Translations under genes and position numbers: made by a program
In this document: one piece after another, positions 17,815 to 26,679 of the stretch
Layout of the letters: each line of letters begins with the position of its first letter
How positions within the stretch are numbered: position 1 is the first letter of the stretch
Notes under the pieces: generated by a model
What the model saw: the letters and a program-made list of their open reading frames with translations, nothing else
What the model was told of the DNA's origin: nothing
Database searches by the model: none
Assembly: GCA_039816955.1 (NCBI GenBank)
Contig: JBCBWU010000008.1
Location: forward strand, 5,190-69,189
Source: Lewinella sp039816955
GTDB lineage: Bacteria > Bacteroidota > Bacteroidia > Chitinophagales > Saprospiraceae
Reading direction: 5' to 3'
Length of the DNA stretch: 64,000 nt

Positions 17815-18964
17815 AGATGCTAACACCATCGACCAATCCAACGACTAACTCTTCCCCTTGCACCCCAAACTCTTCCTTATAAGCTGCTAAAGCAGTGCTG
17901 ACAAAGTCCGCACGATGCGCTGACTGCACCAGATTAAGCGTACACCCGCCGAAACCTCCTCCCATGATACGCGCGCCGTACACACCGGGGTAGCGATAGG
18001 CTTGCGCAAAGAGAAAATCTATTTCCGGACAACTCACTTCATAATCTTGCGCAAGTCCTAACTGGGTCAGGTTAAGCAACATACCTACTTGTTGCGCCTT
18101 CCCCGCCTTCAGCATCTCGATCATGGCCAGCGTTCGCGCGTGCTCACCCACAACGTAACGACAGCGTCTGTACACGACCTCCGGAATCACTGACTTAAGC
18201 TCTTCTACCATTGGTGGGCTTACATCCCGCAAGGATTGTACTTCTGGATAATACTGTTGAAGAACTGCGACACCAGCATTGCACTCCTCAACCCGATCTA
18301 CATAAGCCGACTCGGCCAGGCTGTGGCTGACTTTAGAATTAAGTAAGACCCACTCGCAGCCGTCAACTGCTACCGGCACTTTATGAAAAGACAAATCCCG
18401 ACAGTCGAGTAGTATAGCGTGTCCTTCGACTCCTTGCAGGCTGGCAAACTGGTCCATGATGCCACAAGGAATACCCACAAATTCGTGAGAAGAACGCTGG
18501 GCCAACTGCGCCAGTTCCGTTTTCGATTTACCAGCATTCAATAGTTCGTTCCAAACGGAAGCCATACCACACTCGAGGGCCGCTGAGGAACTAACGCCAG
18601 CTCCGACAGGTAAGTTTCCACCGAAGACGATGTCCAGACCACGCAAGTCGTACCCTTCTTGGACAAACTGCTGAGCAATCCCCAAGAGATAATCTAACCA
18701 AAGTTTCCCGGAAGGACGAAGGTCAGTTAATTGGACATCAGCGGAAGCAGAGATATCCAGCGCACGGAAACGCAGAAGTTGATCCTGGTTTTCACCTACC
18801 GCAAAGTAGAGTTCACGGTCAATGGCACCCGGAAGTACCAGACCAAGATTATAGTCGGTGTGTTCACCAATAATATTGATACGCCCCGGAGCACGTACAA
18901 GGAGTGCCGGGGCGTATCCGAAGGTATTTGTGAACTGCTGTTGAACGTCAGAAGCAGTATACAT
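17789..18964 (-). CDS. galK: Galactokinase
   Basis: GHMP-family kinase that phosphorylates galactose to galactose-1-phosphate (Leloir pathway), 391 residues. The signature GRINIIGEHTDYNLGLVLP is near residue 27, the ATP-binding loop is GNLPVGAGVSSSAALE, and GGGFGGCTLNLV is the third GHMP motif. The ATG overlaps the yebC stop as TAATG, so translation is probably coupled to yebC. No galT or galE is present here. The 3' end overlaps the convergent TspO-like gene by 26 bases. Confidence 0.95.
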   Translation of the reverse strand: MYTASDVQQQFTNTFGYAPALLVRAPGRINIIGEHTDYNLGLVLPGAIDRELYFAVGENQDQLLRFRALDISASADVQLTDLRPSGKLWLDYLLGIAQQFVQEGYDLRGLDIVFGGNLPVGAGVSSSAALECGMASVWNELLNAGKSKTELAQLAQRSSHEFVGIPCGIMDQFASLQGVEGHAILLDCRDLSFHKVPVAVDGCEWVLLNSKVSHSLAESAYVDRVEECNAGVAVLQQYYPEVQSLRDVSPPMVEELKSVIPEVVYRRCRYVVGEHARTLAMIEMLKAGKAQQVGMLLNLTQLGLAQDYEVSCPEIDFLFAQAYRYPGVYGARIMGGGFGGCTLNLVQSAHRADFVSTALAAYKEEFGVQGEELVVGLVDGVSIFTQGRSSV

Positions 18965-19680
18965 TATTCGTTCATATCCATATTGTGAAACACGTTCACT
19001 ACGTCGTCATCCTCTTCTAGCTTATCGATGAGCTTAATCATAGCTTCTTCTCCATCATCATCCAATTTCTTGGTGTGAGAAGGGATGCGAACTAATTCAG
19101 CATTAGCTACCTCGATTTCCATATCCTCCAAGGCTTTTTGCATCGTACCGAAATCCTCAAAAGCGGTGGTGATTACCAACTCGTCTTCCTCTTGCTGGAG
19201 GTCTTCCAGACCGTGGTCGATGAGTTCGAGTTCGAGTTCTTCCATATCACGCCCTTCGGCTGACACTTTGAACTGTCCCTTACGGGTAAACATATAGTCT
19301 ACTTCACCTGAATTCCCCAGGTTACCACCTCCTTTGGAAAAAATAAGGCGCATGCTGGCCACCGTACGATTGGTATTATCGGTTGCCGTTTCAATCATCA
19401 CAGCTACGCCCTTGGGGCCATAGCCTTCGTAAACGACTTCATCGTAATTGGCGGCATCCTTAGACATGGCCCGTTTGATGGCCGAGTCTACGTTGGCCTT
19501 AGGCATGTTCGCTGCCTTAGCATTATTGATTGCCAGACGCAAACGTGGATTATATTCCGGATCTCCGCCACCTTCTTTCACAGCGATTGCAATTTCACGG
19601 CCAATCTTCGTAAACGCCTTTGCCATAGAAGCCCAACGCTTCATTTTTCTGGCCTTGCGATATTCAAATGCTCTTCCCAT
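18964..19680 (-). CDS. yebC: YebC/PmpR family protein
   Basis: A 238-residue YebC/TACO1 protein, the family's usual length. Hallmarks are the N-terminal GRAFEYRKARKMKRWASMAKAF variant of the 'WAxIK' start, NPRLRLAINNAKAANMPKANV and YEGYGPKGVAVMIE. Family members act as transcription regulators or as factors that relieve ribosome stalling at proline runs. It is first in an operon with galK (TAATG overlap). A well-placed promoter lies at 19705-19733. Confidence 0.95.
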   Translation of the reverse strand: MGRAFEYRKARKMKRWASMAKAFTKIGREIAIAVKEGGGDPEYNPRLRLAINNAKAANMPKANVDSAIKRAMSKDAANYDEVVYEGYGPKGVAVMIETATDNTNRTVASMRLIFSKGGGNLGNSGEVDYMFTRKGQFKVSAEGRDMEELELELIDHGLEDLQQEEDELVITTAFEDFGTMQKALEDMEIEVANAELVRIPSHTKKLDDDGEEAMIKLIDKLEEDDDVVNVFHNMDMNE

Positions 19681-19704
19681 AATTCTCTTTGGTTACCGGT
19701 CCCG

Positions 19705-19733
19705 CAAAAATAGGAAATGAGGTCGGAATCCAA
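19705..19733 (-). promoter_or_regulatory. Putative promoter of yebC-galK
   Basis: On the minus strand TTG (19733-19731) and an 18-base spacer precede TATTTTTG (19712-19705), matching the Bacteroidota -33/-7 pattern, 25 bases upstream of the yebC ATG. Confidence 0.6.
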
Positions 19734-19782
19734 GCAGAATTATTACCTTTAAACTTTCACTCATTCCTAAACCTAACCCCAT

Positions 19783-22700
19783 ATGATTTACGCATTGGTG
19801 ATTGCTATTGATGACTATCCTATTGCACACCACCGCCTTAACGGCTGCGTCAATGATGCCCAGTCTCTGGTAGCCTATCTAGAAGGCAACTACCCCTGTG
19901 AAGAACTCGATATCAAGACTGTTTTTGACAAAGACGCTACCAAGGCGAACGTGATCGCGGCCTTTACCCACTTCCAATCAGCCACCAGTGACGATACCTG
20001 CCTCCTGTACTACAGTGGGCACGGTTCGCAAGTAGTAGCTCCTCAAGAATTTCGCCACACTGATCCCGACGGCAAACTCGAGACGGTAGTCTGCTGGGAC
20101 AGCCGTATTGATGATGGCCGCGACTTGATGGACAAGGAGTTATCTTACCTGATTTGGGAAGCTACTCACCAAAATAATCCACATTTTTTAGCACTGTTTG
20201 ACTGCTGCCACTCCGGTACCAACACGCGTGATGTACGGGTTACCTCCCGGATGGCGGAAACGGCCAAGAACCTTCCGCAGGCCCGAGATTTTCACGGTCT
20301 TGAACGCTACCAAAGCAGTACTGCTGCTGCCGGCCGGGTAGACTTAATCCCACCGCGTGGACGTCACATACAGTTGGCAGCTGCACGCGCCAGCGAAACC
20401 GCCAAAGAACTTAAGATTGGCGACCAAACTCGTGGCGCATTCACTTATAACCTCATTGCGCTTCTCGAACAATACAATGGGCAAATCACCTATAGTCAAT
20501 TGGTGAACAATCTACGAGTGAAGGTGAGCAATTTTGTGGATCGTCAAACCCCTCAGATTGATGCTTCAGAAGCTGAGGACAAGAATCTGTACTTCTTAGG
20601 CAGCGTTCCGGAAAAGAAAGCAGAGAGCTACACTATAAACTGGGACAAAAAGAAGAACAAGTGGGTCATTGATGCCGGTAGCATTCATAATTGGCCTAGT
20701 GCAAACCCCAGTGGTATTGGACTACGAGCGAAAGTAGGAACAGAGATGATCTCCCTTAAGGTTACCAAAGTAGAGATCATGCAGTCTCAGCTGGCAGATG
20801 ACGATCGTTTGGACAAGGATCAGTCTTACTTGGCCTACTTGGACAAACTTCCAGTAAAGAAACTCAAAATACACCTGCACCAAGATGGAGACGCGGCAGG
20901 GCTGGCAGCCGTAGAGACAGCGATGAAAGATCGCCCCTCCGTCTACTACGACCGTATCGGTGAGTCATCCGAAGCCGACTACTGGGTAAAGGCAGTAAAT
21001 AATACCCTTCAGCTAACAATCCCAGGCGAGGAACGTCCGGTATTCCGTAGAATAAACGGCTATAATAGCGAGCAGGCTCTGATCTTCGTTGGAGACATTG
21101 AAAGTGTAGCCCACTGGCATCACGTTAGGAATATTGCCAACCCACGTAGTACCCTAAAGCGCGACGAATACGAAATCACCTTGCTAAAGGTGGATGAACC
21201 CGGGGCCTGGGAAAATGACGATAACTGCGCTGCAAGTGCCGTAAACTGGCAAGATGAAGTTGTCTTTAACTACGACTATAATCTTGCAGAAAAGAAATGG
21301 CTACAACCAGCCTTTCGCATGAAGATCAAAAATACCGGAAATCGGAATTTGTACTTCAGTGCCGTAAACATGTTGTCAGATTATGGGATCAAGAATAAAT
21401 TCCTTCCACTAGAAGTTTTGGAACCCAATGCCGAGCTTTTTTTACTTGACCGCTTAAGCGATGGGCAGACTTTCAAGACCATTCCCTTGGCAGTAGATGA
21501 TGCCTTCCTGGCGCATGGAATAAACGAAGTTACTGAGTACATGAAGATTTTCATCAGTACGCAGGAAATTTCCACGGATCAGTTCAACCAGGTTTCTCTG
21601 GTGATGGATAATCCGACTAAAGCAGATACGAAGCGAGCAGGACGAAGCGAGGCTAATCACCCTCCACAGCACGACTGGACTGTAGAGGACATTGTATTGA
21701 AAACGGCCCGCCCGACCCAAGAGGTTGAATTAGCTGCCGGCACAGCAAGTGAAGTCGCCAGTGCAGTAACGATTGAAGTACCTGATGGAATGACTGGTAT
21801 AGCTATGCTCAATAGTCAGACCCAATCGGCTCGTAGTCTAGCAGCGGTGGGCGGCTTACCTGAGTTTCCTTCAGGATGGTCAAGCCACGAACTAGCTGAG
21901 GGACTTAGCAATATGCCCGCAGTAAATGTGCTGGAGTTCGTCGAAGCAGCGGGAACGGATAAAGTCACTGCGGACAACCCTATCAAGGTTAATCTCAAGC
22001 GCCAGCCAACTAAGGATGAATTTATTATCCCAGTGGCACTCGATCCGGAGACCGGCTTATTCTATCCGGTTGGTATTATGGATGCAGATGGTAATGTACA
22101 CATCGAGGACTTGCCTGCACCTACTACAACCGGTGAACGCAGCCTGACTGGCTCCATCAAAATCTTCTTCCAGAAGACCATTGGCAAATATCTTCCTTTC
22201 GTTTATCAGCATCCCCAACTCGCAATTGGCACGCTGGTAGAGACTGATCCTGAAGAGCAGAAAGCCGCTAACCTGAAGGTAGAATACAATACCGAGTTTG
22301 AGGCAGTCAAGGCTGCCGTTCGTGGCGCTGACCGAATTGTCATGTACATCCACGGCATCATTGGTGATACTACCGAAATGCCTAAGTCGTACCAGCTCGT
22401 CCAAGACGCCACTGGCAAGGCCTTAGCAAAGAATTACGACTTGATGCTCACCTTTGATTATGAGAACCTAAATACTCCGATCGAAGAAACTGCTCAGGCA
22501 TTAAAAGATAAACTGATTACGGTAGGCTTAGGACCTGATCACGGCAAAACTTTCCACATTGTAGCTCACTCCATGGGTGGATTGGTAAGCCGTTGGTTTA
22601 TTGAAAAGTTAGATGGAAATCAAATTGTGAATCATTTGTACCAATTGGGTACGCCCAACCAGGGCTCCCCTTATGGCTCCTTGTACGAAATGGCCACACC

Positions 22701-23166
22701 GCTTCTGGCCAATGCGGTCAATGCAGCTTCCTTCATCCAGCCTTACATTATTCCGCTACGGGTGGTTGGAAAGTTTATGGATAGTATGTTCCATACGCTC
22801 AAGCAGATGAATCCGGATAGTGATTTCTTGACGCAACTAAACGACGGATCTGACCCTGGTATCCCCTACTCTATTATTGCTGGGAACACCAAGCTGATTC
22901 CACCTGCACAAGCGGAGGCACAGGCCACGATCTTGCAGAAGGTCATGGCCCGGTTTAAGAGCAGAGGTCACTACGATGCTCTGGATACCTTACTTTTCAA
23001 GGAAGCTAATGATATCGCCGTTAGTACGGAAAGCATTAAAGAAATTCCGGGTGCAGCAGATCGACAATTCCCACCTGTTGTTGACATCTGCGCTTGTGAT
23101 CACATCAGTTATTTCGGTGATCCGGCAGGATTGAACGCTATGACGATTGTCATGATGGAAGAATAA
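19783..23166 (+). CDS. Caspase-family peptidase fused to alpha/beta-hydrolase (lipase-type) domain
   Basis: A 1127-residue cytoplasmic protein (no signal peptide) with two enzyme domains. Residues 1-275 are a metacaspase-like C14 peptidase: IYALVIAIDDYP, catalytic His80 in YYSGHGSQV and Cys142 in FDCCHSGT. Residues about 290-830 are an unassigned beta-rich region. Residues about 850-1100 are an alpha/beta hydrolase with oxyanion HG at 857-858, nucleophile Ser930 in VAHSMGGLVSRW, and GTPNQGSPYG, as in PGAP1/lipase-type enzymes. Caspase and lipase domains each occur as cell-killing effectors in bacterial conflict systems; their union here suggests such a role, but no sensor gene is adjacent. 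A strong terminator follows at 23209. Confidence 0.88.
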   Translation: MIYALVIAIDDYPIAHHRLNGCVNDAQSLVAYLEGNYPCEELDIKTVFDKDATKANVIAAFTHFQSATSDDTCLLYYSGHGSQVVAPQEFRHTDPDGKLETVVCWDSRIDDGRDLMDKELSYLIWEATHQNNPHFLALFDCCHSGTNTRDVRVTSRMAETAKNLPQARDFHGLERYQSSTAAAGRVDLIPPRGRHIQLAAARASETAKELKIGDQTRGAFTYNLIALLEQYNGQITYSQLVNNLRVKVSNFVDRQTPQIDASEAEDKNLYFLGSVPEKKAESYTINWDKKKNKWVIDAGSIHNWPSANPSGIGLRAKVGTEMISLKVTKVEIMQSQLADDDRLDKDQSYLAYLDKLPVKKLKIHLHQDGDAAGLAAVETAMKDRPSVYYDRIGESSEADYWVKAVNNTLQLTIPGEERPVFRRINGYNSEQALIFVGDIESVAHWHHVRNIANPRSTLKRDEYEITLLKVDEPGAWENDDNCAASAVNWQDEVVFNYDYNLAEKKWLQPAFRMKIKNTGNRNLYFSAVNMLSDYGIKNKFLPLEVLEPNAELFLLDRLSDGQTFKTIPLAVDDAFLAHGINEVTEYMKIFISTQEISTDQFNQVSLVMDNPTKADTKRAGRSEANHPPQHDWTVEDIVLKTARPTQEVELAAGTASEVASAVTIEVPDGMTGIAMLNSQTQSARSLAAVGGLPEFPSGWSSHELAEGLSNMPAVNVLEFVEAAGTDKVTADNPIKVNLKRQPTKDEFIIPVALDPETGLFYPVGIMDADGNVHIEDLPAPTTTGERSLTGSIKIFFQKTIGKYLPFVYQHPQLAIGTLVETDPEEQKAANLKVEYNTEFEAVKAAVRGADRIVMYIHGIIGDTTEMPKSYQLVQDATGKALAKNYDLMLTFDYENLNTPIEETAQALKDKLITVGLGPDHGKTFHIVAHSMGGLVSRWFIEKLDGNQIVNHLYQLGTPNQGSPYGSLYEMATPLLANAVNAASFIQPYIIPLRVVGKFMDSMFHTLKQMNPDSDFLTQLNDGSDPGIPYSIIAGNTKLIPPAQAEAQATILQKVMARFKSRGHYDALDTLLFKEANDIAVSTESIKEIPGAADRQFPPVVDICACDHISYFGDPAGLNAMTIVMMEE

Positions 23167-23208
23167 TCCACACAACGACGAAAAAGTCGGCATGCGGAAC
23201 ATAAGTAT

Positions 23209-23249
23209 ATGGTTCTGAGGAAGAAATATCCTCAGAACCATTCTTTTTT
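23209..23249 (+). terminator. Strong intrinsic terminator after caspase-hydrolase gene
   Basis: A 13-bp perfect stem, ATGGTTCTGAGGA (23209-23221) with TCCTCAGAACCAT (23229-23241), and a seven-base loop, then a T-rich run. It lies 42 bases after the stop and isolates the fusion gene as a single transcription unit. Confidence 0.88.
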
Positions 23250-23304
23250 GCATCTTCGAGCAGACACGTACCAGGTAGAGAGCCGAACCGAAAAGGAAAT
23301 AGGA

Positions 23305-23577
23305 ATGGAGGATAAACATGCCAAGGAGATCAAGCTTTATGGAGCAGCGCGTTGCCATAAAACTCGCTATTACCAGGGACTCTTGCGGGAGAAGGGACTG
23401 AATTTCGTATTTCTTGACGTGGAAGAAAACGAAGCCGCCGCCGATGAACTCCGTGCCTTGTACACTACTGGCCGGCTCAACTTCCCTACTCTCCTGATTG
23501 ATGGAAAAAAATTGCGGAACCCAAGATTGCTTGATTTGGAGAAGTGGCTAAGCAAGAAGGGCTATACGCCAGCCTAA
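23305..23577 (+). CDS. Glutaredoxin-family protein
   Basis: A 90-residue thioredoxin-fold protein. I chose the ATG at 23305 because the longer frame begins inside the upstream terminator and because AAAGGAAATAGGA precedes this ATG. The active site is monothiol-like (Cys17 in GAARCHKTRYY); the cis-Pro segment NFPTLLIDGKKLRNP is clear, and the second Cys of dithiol glutaredoxins is replaced by Lys. Probably a thiol-disulfide or ArsC-like small redox protein. The stop is 14 bases before the next start. Confidence 0.8.
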   Translation: MEDKHAKEIKLYGAARCHKTRYYQGLLREKGLNFVFLDVEENEAAADELRALYTTGRLNFPTLLIDGKKLRNPRLLDLEKWLSKKGYTPA

Positions 23578-23591
23578 GCAGCATATATCGT

Positions 23592-24320
23592 ATGACCAAT
23601 CAGATTTCGATCATCATACCCGCACTCAACGAGGAAGCTCATTTGGGTCGTCTGCTGCAGCATCTTCAAGACATTAGTTCAAACTACGTACACGAAATCA
23701 TTGTGGTAGACGGAGGAAGTGTGGACGGTTCGCAGCAGATTGTTGCAGGTTTCCCAACGGTTAGGCTGCTAAAATCGCCAAAAGGCCGGGCCAGACAAAT
23801 GAACCTTGGCGCACGGCACGCCAGCGGAGAGCTCTTGTACTTCTTGCATGCTGACACCTTTCCACCAAAGGGTTTTGATCGACAGGTTATTGCGAAGGCA
23901 CAGCTTGGTCATGCGGGATGCTTTCGACTGAAATTTGATCATCCCAATCATTTGCTCCTCAAGCTAGCACCTTTAGTCACTCAGATTCATTCGAACTGGT
24001 TCCGCGGAGGCGATCAGTCTTTATTTATCAGGAAAGAACAATTTGAGGCGCTCCACGGCTTCAACGAAGCTTACCTCGTTTACGAGGATGTAGAATTCAT
24101 TGAGCGCATCTATCAGCAATATGACTTTGAGATCATCAATGACTACGTCACTACCTCCGCTAGAAAATTTGAGCAGATTGGCACCTTGAGGTTGTACTTC
24201 TATTTCTTGATCATCCACATCAAGTATCGCCAAGGAGTTGGGCCAGTGGCTTTATGGGAGTATTACAAGTGGAAAATTGCGCAAACTAAACCGGAAAAGC
24301 AGTTTCATCTTTCAAATTGA
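23592..24320 (+). CDS. TIGR04283-type family 2 glycosyltransferase
   Basis: A 242-residue GT2 enzyme starting at ATG 23592 (MTNQISIIIPALNEEAHL). Segments VVDGGSVDGSQQI, KGRARQMNLGARHASG and LYFLHADTFPP, then GGDQSLFIRKEQFEALHGF, are those of the TIGR04283 subgroup often linked to rSAM/selenodomain loci. No such partner is adjacent. It ends in a 16-base convergent overlap with the DUF2721 gene. Acceptor unknown. Confidence 0.88.
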   Translation: MTNQISIIIPALNEEAHLGRLLQHLQDISSNYVHEIIVVDGGSVDGSQQIVAGFPTVRLLKSPKGRARQMNLGARHASGELLYFLHADTFPPKGFDRQVIAKAQLGHAGCFRLKFDHPNHLLLKLAPLVTQIHSNWFRGGDQSLFIRKEQFEALHGFNEAYLVYEDVEFIERIYQQYDFEIINDYVTTSARKFEQIGTLRLYFYFLIIHIKYRQGVGPVALWEYYKWKIAQTKPEKQFHLSN

Positions 24321-24694
24321 TCCCTTTTGATCCGCACAGCCCGGACAGCGTACACCATTAATAACCCTAGAGCAATACAAACCGCCAGGATTCCGGAGCA
24401 AATAAGGAAAAACACCATTGCTCCGGAGTGGATCATAAGACCTTCTCCCAGACCGGCTACCAAACTGGCCAGGGCCAGAAGAATTGCACTACCATAAAGA
24501 AGAACTAAGGCAATACTAAGTAACCTTAGCTGATTGATTTTACGGCGAATAATTGACTTTCCGGTGTGGCTTTCCTCCATTACCACCAAAAGCTGAGAAA
24601 TGTCTCCACTCAGGGCATTGGACACATTGGTTGTGGCCATGATAAAGAAGCCAATACTGGGTAAGAGCGTAATGGGTAAATACCAATTATCCAT
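24305..24694 (-). CDS. DUF2721 family membrane protein
   Basis: A 129-residue protein with three hydrophobic segments: the start LPITLLPSIGFFIMATTNVS, and two helices in the C-terminal half. The first helix and the following cytosolic linker (HTGKSIIRRKINQLRLLS) fit DUF2721. I use the ATG at 24694; the upstream in-frame start would be a TTG inside pdhB. It begins five bases after the pdhB stop and is probably co-transcribed with it. Function unknown. Confidence 0.8.
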   Translation of the reverse strand: MDNWYLPITLLPSIGFFIMATTNVSNALSGDISQLLVVMEESHTGKSIIRRKINQLRLLSIALVLLYGSAILLALASLVAGLGEGLMIHSGAMVFFLICSGILAVCIALGLLMVYAVRAVRIKRDQFER

Positions 24695-24698
24695 TAGG

Positions 24699-25682
24699 CT
24701 ATCCAACGTAAGCCACCTCCTTTACGGCCTTGATAATCTTAGCAGCATTTGGCAGGTAAGCCTCTACAAAAGGTGCAGCGTAAGGCAAAGAAGTGTCGGC
24801 AGCATTCACGCGGATAACTGGTGCGTCCAGATAATCAAAGGCATACTTCTGCACCTCGTAAGCTACTTCACTAGAAACACCAGCAAATGGCCAGGACTCA
24901 TCGATTACCACCAGACGATTCGTCTTTTTCACTGACTCGATAATGGTGTGATGATCCAATGGGCGGATGGTACGCAAGTCGATTACCTCAGCACTAATAC
25001 CCTCTGCTTCTAGCTTATTAGCGGCCTCCATAGTGGGAAGCATCATCTTATTGAAAGAAACTAGTGTTACGTCTGTTCCTTCCCGACGAACGGCAGCCTT
25101 ACCGATTGGTACAAGGTACTCACCTTCAGGCACTTCTCCTTCGAAACCATACAACTGCTCTGACTCCATTACACAAACGGGATCATTATCGCGAATTGCA
25201 GACTTTAGCAGGCCTTTCGCATCGGCAGGGTCCGTACAGGAGATTACTTTCAAGCCCGGAGTATTCGCCATCCAACTCTCAAAGGTTTGAGAGTGCTGCT
25301 GCGCCAACTGCCCCGCAGAACCAGAAGGACCACGGAATACGATCGGGCAGCTAAACTGTCCAGCAGATTGAGACAAGGTCTTGGCCGCATTATTGACAAT
25401 TTGGTCAAATGCCAACACTGCAAAGTTCCAAGTCATAAATTCTATAATGGGGCGCAAACCATTCATCGCGGCACCAACACCGATACCGGCAAAACCAAGC
25501 TCGGCAATCGGCGTATCAATTACACGCTTAGGACCAAACTCATCCAGCATTCCCTTACTTACCTTGTAGGCACCGTTGTATTCTGCAACCTCTTCTCCCA
25601 TCAAGAACACGTTCTCATCACGGCGCATTTCCTCGATCATTGCTTCCCGAAGTGCATCACGTAAGGCTAATTTTCTGGCCAT
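24699..25682 (-). CDS. pdhB: Pyruvate dehydrogenase E1 component, beta subunit
   Basis: A 327-residue transketolase-like beta subunit of a thiamine-diphosphate 2-oxo acid dehydrogenase. MGEEVAEYNGAYKVSKGM, VIDTPIAELGFAGIGVGAAM and RPIIEFMTWNFAVLAFDQI are characteristic of PdhB. With the alpha subunit it decarboxylates pyruvate and passes acetyl to E2. pdhA and E2 are not in this window. It is preceded by a 387-base gap with a divergent promoter pair. Confidence 0.94.
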   Translation of the reverse strand: MARKLALRDALREAMIEEMRRDENVFLMGEEVAEYNGAYKVSKGMLDEFGPKRVIDTPIAELGFAGIGVGAAMNGLRPIIEFMTWNFAVLAFDQIVNNAAKTLSQSAGQFSCPIVFRGPSGSAGQLAQQHSQTFESWMANTPGLKVISCTDPADAKGLLKSAIRDNDPVCVMESEQLYGFEGEVPEGEYLVPIGKAAVRREGTDVTLVSFNKMMLPTMEAANKLEAEGISAEVIDLRTIRPLDHHTIIESVKKTNRLVVIDESWPFAGVSSEVAYEVQKYAFDYLDAPVIRVNAADTSLPYAAPFVEAYLPNAAKIIKAVKEVAYVG

Positions 25683-25844
25683 ATCGATTTTTTCTTAGTT
25701 CATCCTTATGAAACAATACCATTTTCTAGAATCGGAGAGACACATTGCAATGCGTCTGTACAGCGATAACAATTACAATACTTATACCGTAATTTCAACA
25801 CTTTGACAACCGGGCTTCCAGAAGTCTGGTCAATTATAGCAGCG

Positions 25845-25874
25845 CAAAAATACTAAAAGCGCGCTTTGTTGCAA
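25845..25874 (-). promoter_or_regulatory. Putative promoter of pdhB
   Basis: Minus strand: TTG (25874-25872), 19-base spacer, TATTTTTG (25852-25845). This fits the Bacteroidota sigma-A pattern TTG-N19/20-TAnnTTTG. It would give a leader of roughly 155 bases before pdhB. Confidence 0.65.
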
Positions 25875-25884
25875 GCCCTAGGAC

Positions 25885-25915
25885 TTGTCTGGGCGCTTGA
25901 ATTACTGTATTTTTG
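25885..25915 (+). promoter_or_regulatory. Putative promoter of lipoprotein-ytxJ-mnmD unit
   Basis: Plus strand: TTG (25885-25887), 20-base spacer, TATTTTTG (25908-25915). It mirrors the minus-strand promoter ten bases away; both boxes are followed by CGC. Confidence 0.65.
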
Positions 25916-26069
25916 CGCGGAGTTTCAAAATAAACTATTCTCGGCCTTCGTTGGTTTGCTTAGATATACGATTTATCCCTCGAACATTCATAACTGCTCA
26001 GATTAAACCCAAGTGAGTCTCTACTGAATTACTGGTAACAACGCATCTGAGGAGCAAAATTAAACCTCC

Positions 26070-26228
26070 ATGAAAATTTCTCGTCGTAACATTGGTCAGG
26101 CATCACTATTCTTCCTTGCCGCTACTTTGCTTTCTTCTTGCAACCGTGGCTACGGATGTCCATCCAATTTCGAAATTAATGACTCGCTGATCGAAGCTGT
26201 TCAAACAGTAGTCAGCCTCCTTTTCTAA
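26070..26228 (+). CDS. Small lipoprotein, 52 residues
   Basis: A short reading frame with a basic start (MKISRRN), a hydrophobic stretch (LFFLAATLLSS) and a lipobox Cys in LLSSCNRGYGCPSNF. The motif CNRG-x-GCPSNF looks like a small Bacteroidota lipoprotein family I have seen only as hypothetical proteins. It lies 18 bases upstream of ytxJ in the same direction, so it is probably the first gene of that unit. Function unknown. Confidence 0.7.
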   Translation: MKISRRNIGQASLFFLAATLLSSCNRGYGCPSNFEINDSLIEAVQTVVSLLF

Positions 26229-26246
26229 GATCTATCTTCTAATAGC

Positions 26247-26594
26247 ATGGTAAACTGGATTCCCTTAGCAAACACTGCTGAGGTTGAGGAACTGGTTCAA
26301 CAATCCGAAACAGTTCCTTGTCTAATTTTTAAGCATAGTATTCGTTGTAGCATCAGTAGCTTCGCCAAGCAACGCTTGGAGCAGAGCTGGGACCTGCCGG
26401 TGGAGAACATTCAACCGTTCTACCTGGACCTGATCAATTATCGGGAGGTATCCAACTACATAGCCGATCACTTTGCTATTGAGCACGAATCACCACAGAT
26501 CCTACTGATTGATCGTGGTAAAGTTGTCTATGACGCCTCTCACCTGGCCATTAGCGTAGATGACATTCGTGATCAACTTTTGGCTGCCTCGTAA
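26247..26594 (+). CDS. ytxJ: YtxJ bacillithiol-linked redox protein
   Basis: A 115-residue thioredoxin-fold protein (DUF2847). The active-site Cys34 lies in FKHSIRCSISSFA, nearly identical to the family motif, and SPQILLIDRGKVVYDASH is the conserved C-terminal half. YtxJ proteins are thought to act as monothiol bacilliredoxins that remove bacillithiol from proteins. Other bacillithiol genes are not in the window. Confidence 0.93.
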   Translation: MVNWIPLANTAEVEELVQQSETVPCLIFKHSIRCSISSFAKQRLEQSWDLPVENIQPFYLDLINYREVSNYIADHFAIEHESPQILLIDRGKVVYDASHLAISVDDIRDQLLAAS

Positions 26595-26679
26595 GCCTTG
26601 ACCCCTCCCCTTACTTCCTAGCTCGGATTCCTTCCAACTATAGCTAGCTGGAGTAAAGTTGGATGCAGTAGTTGTGACA

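Larger units (their letters stand above)
25683..26069. other. 387-base divergent intergenic region
   Basis: No gene is seen. The region separates pdhB (minus) from the small lipoprotein gene (plus) and holds two back-to-back promoters with the same -7 octamer TATTTTTG (25845-25874 minus, 25885-25915 plus). The leaders are long, about 150 bases each way; no riboswitch family is recognised. Confidence 0.6.

Noticed and set aside
23209..23304. 32-residue extension of the glutaredoxin-like gene
   Set aside because: Its ATG is the first base triplet of the terminator stem; the ATG at 23305 has a purine-rich leader and fits the family length.
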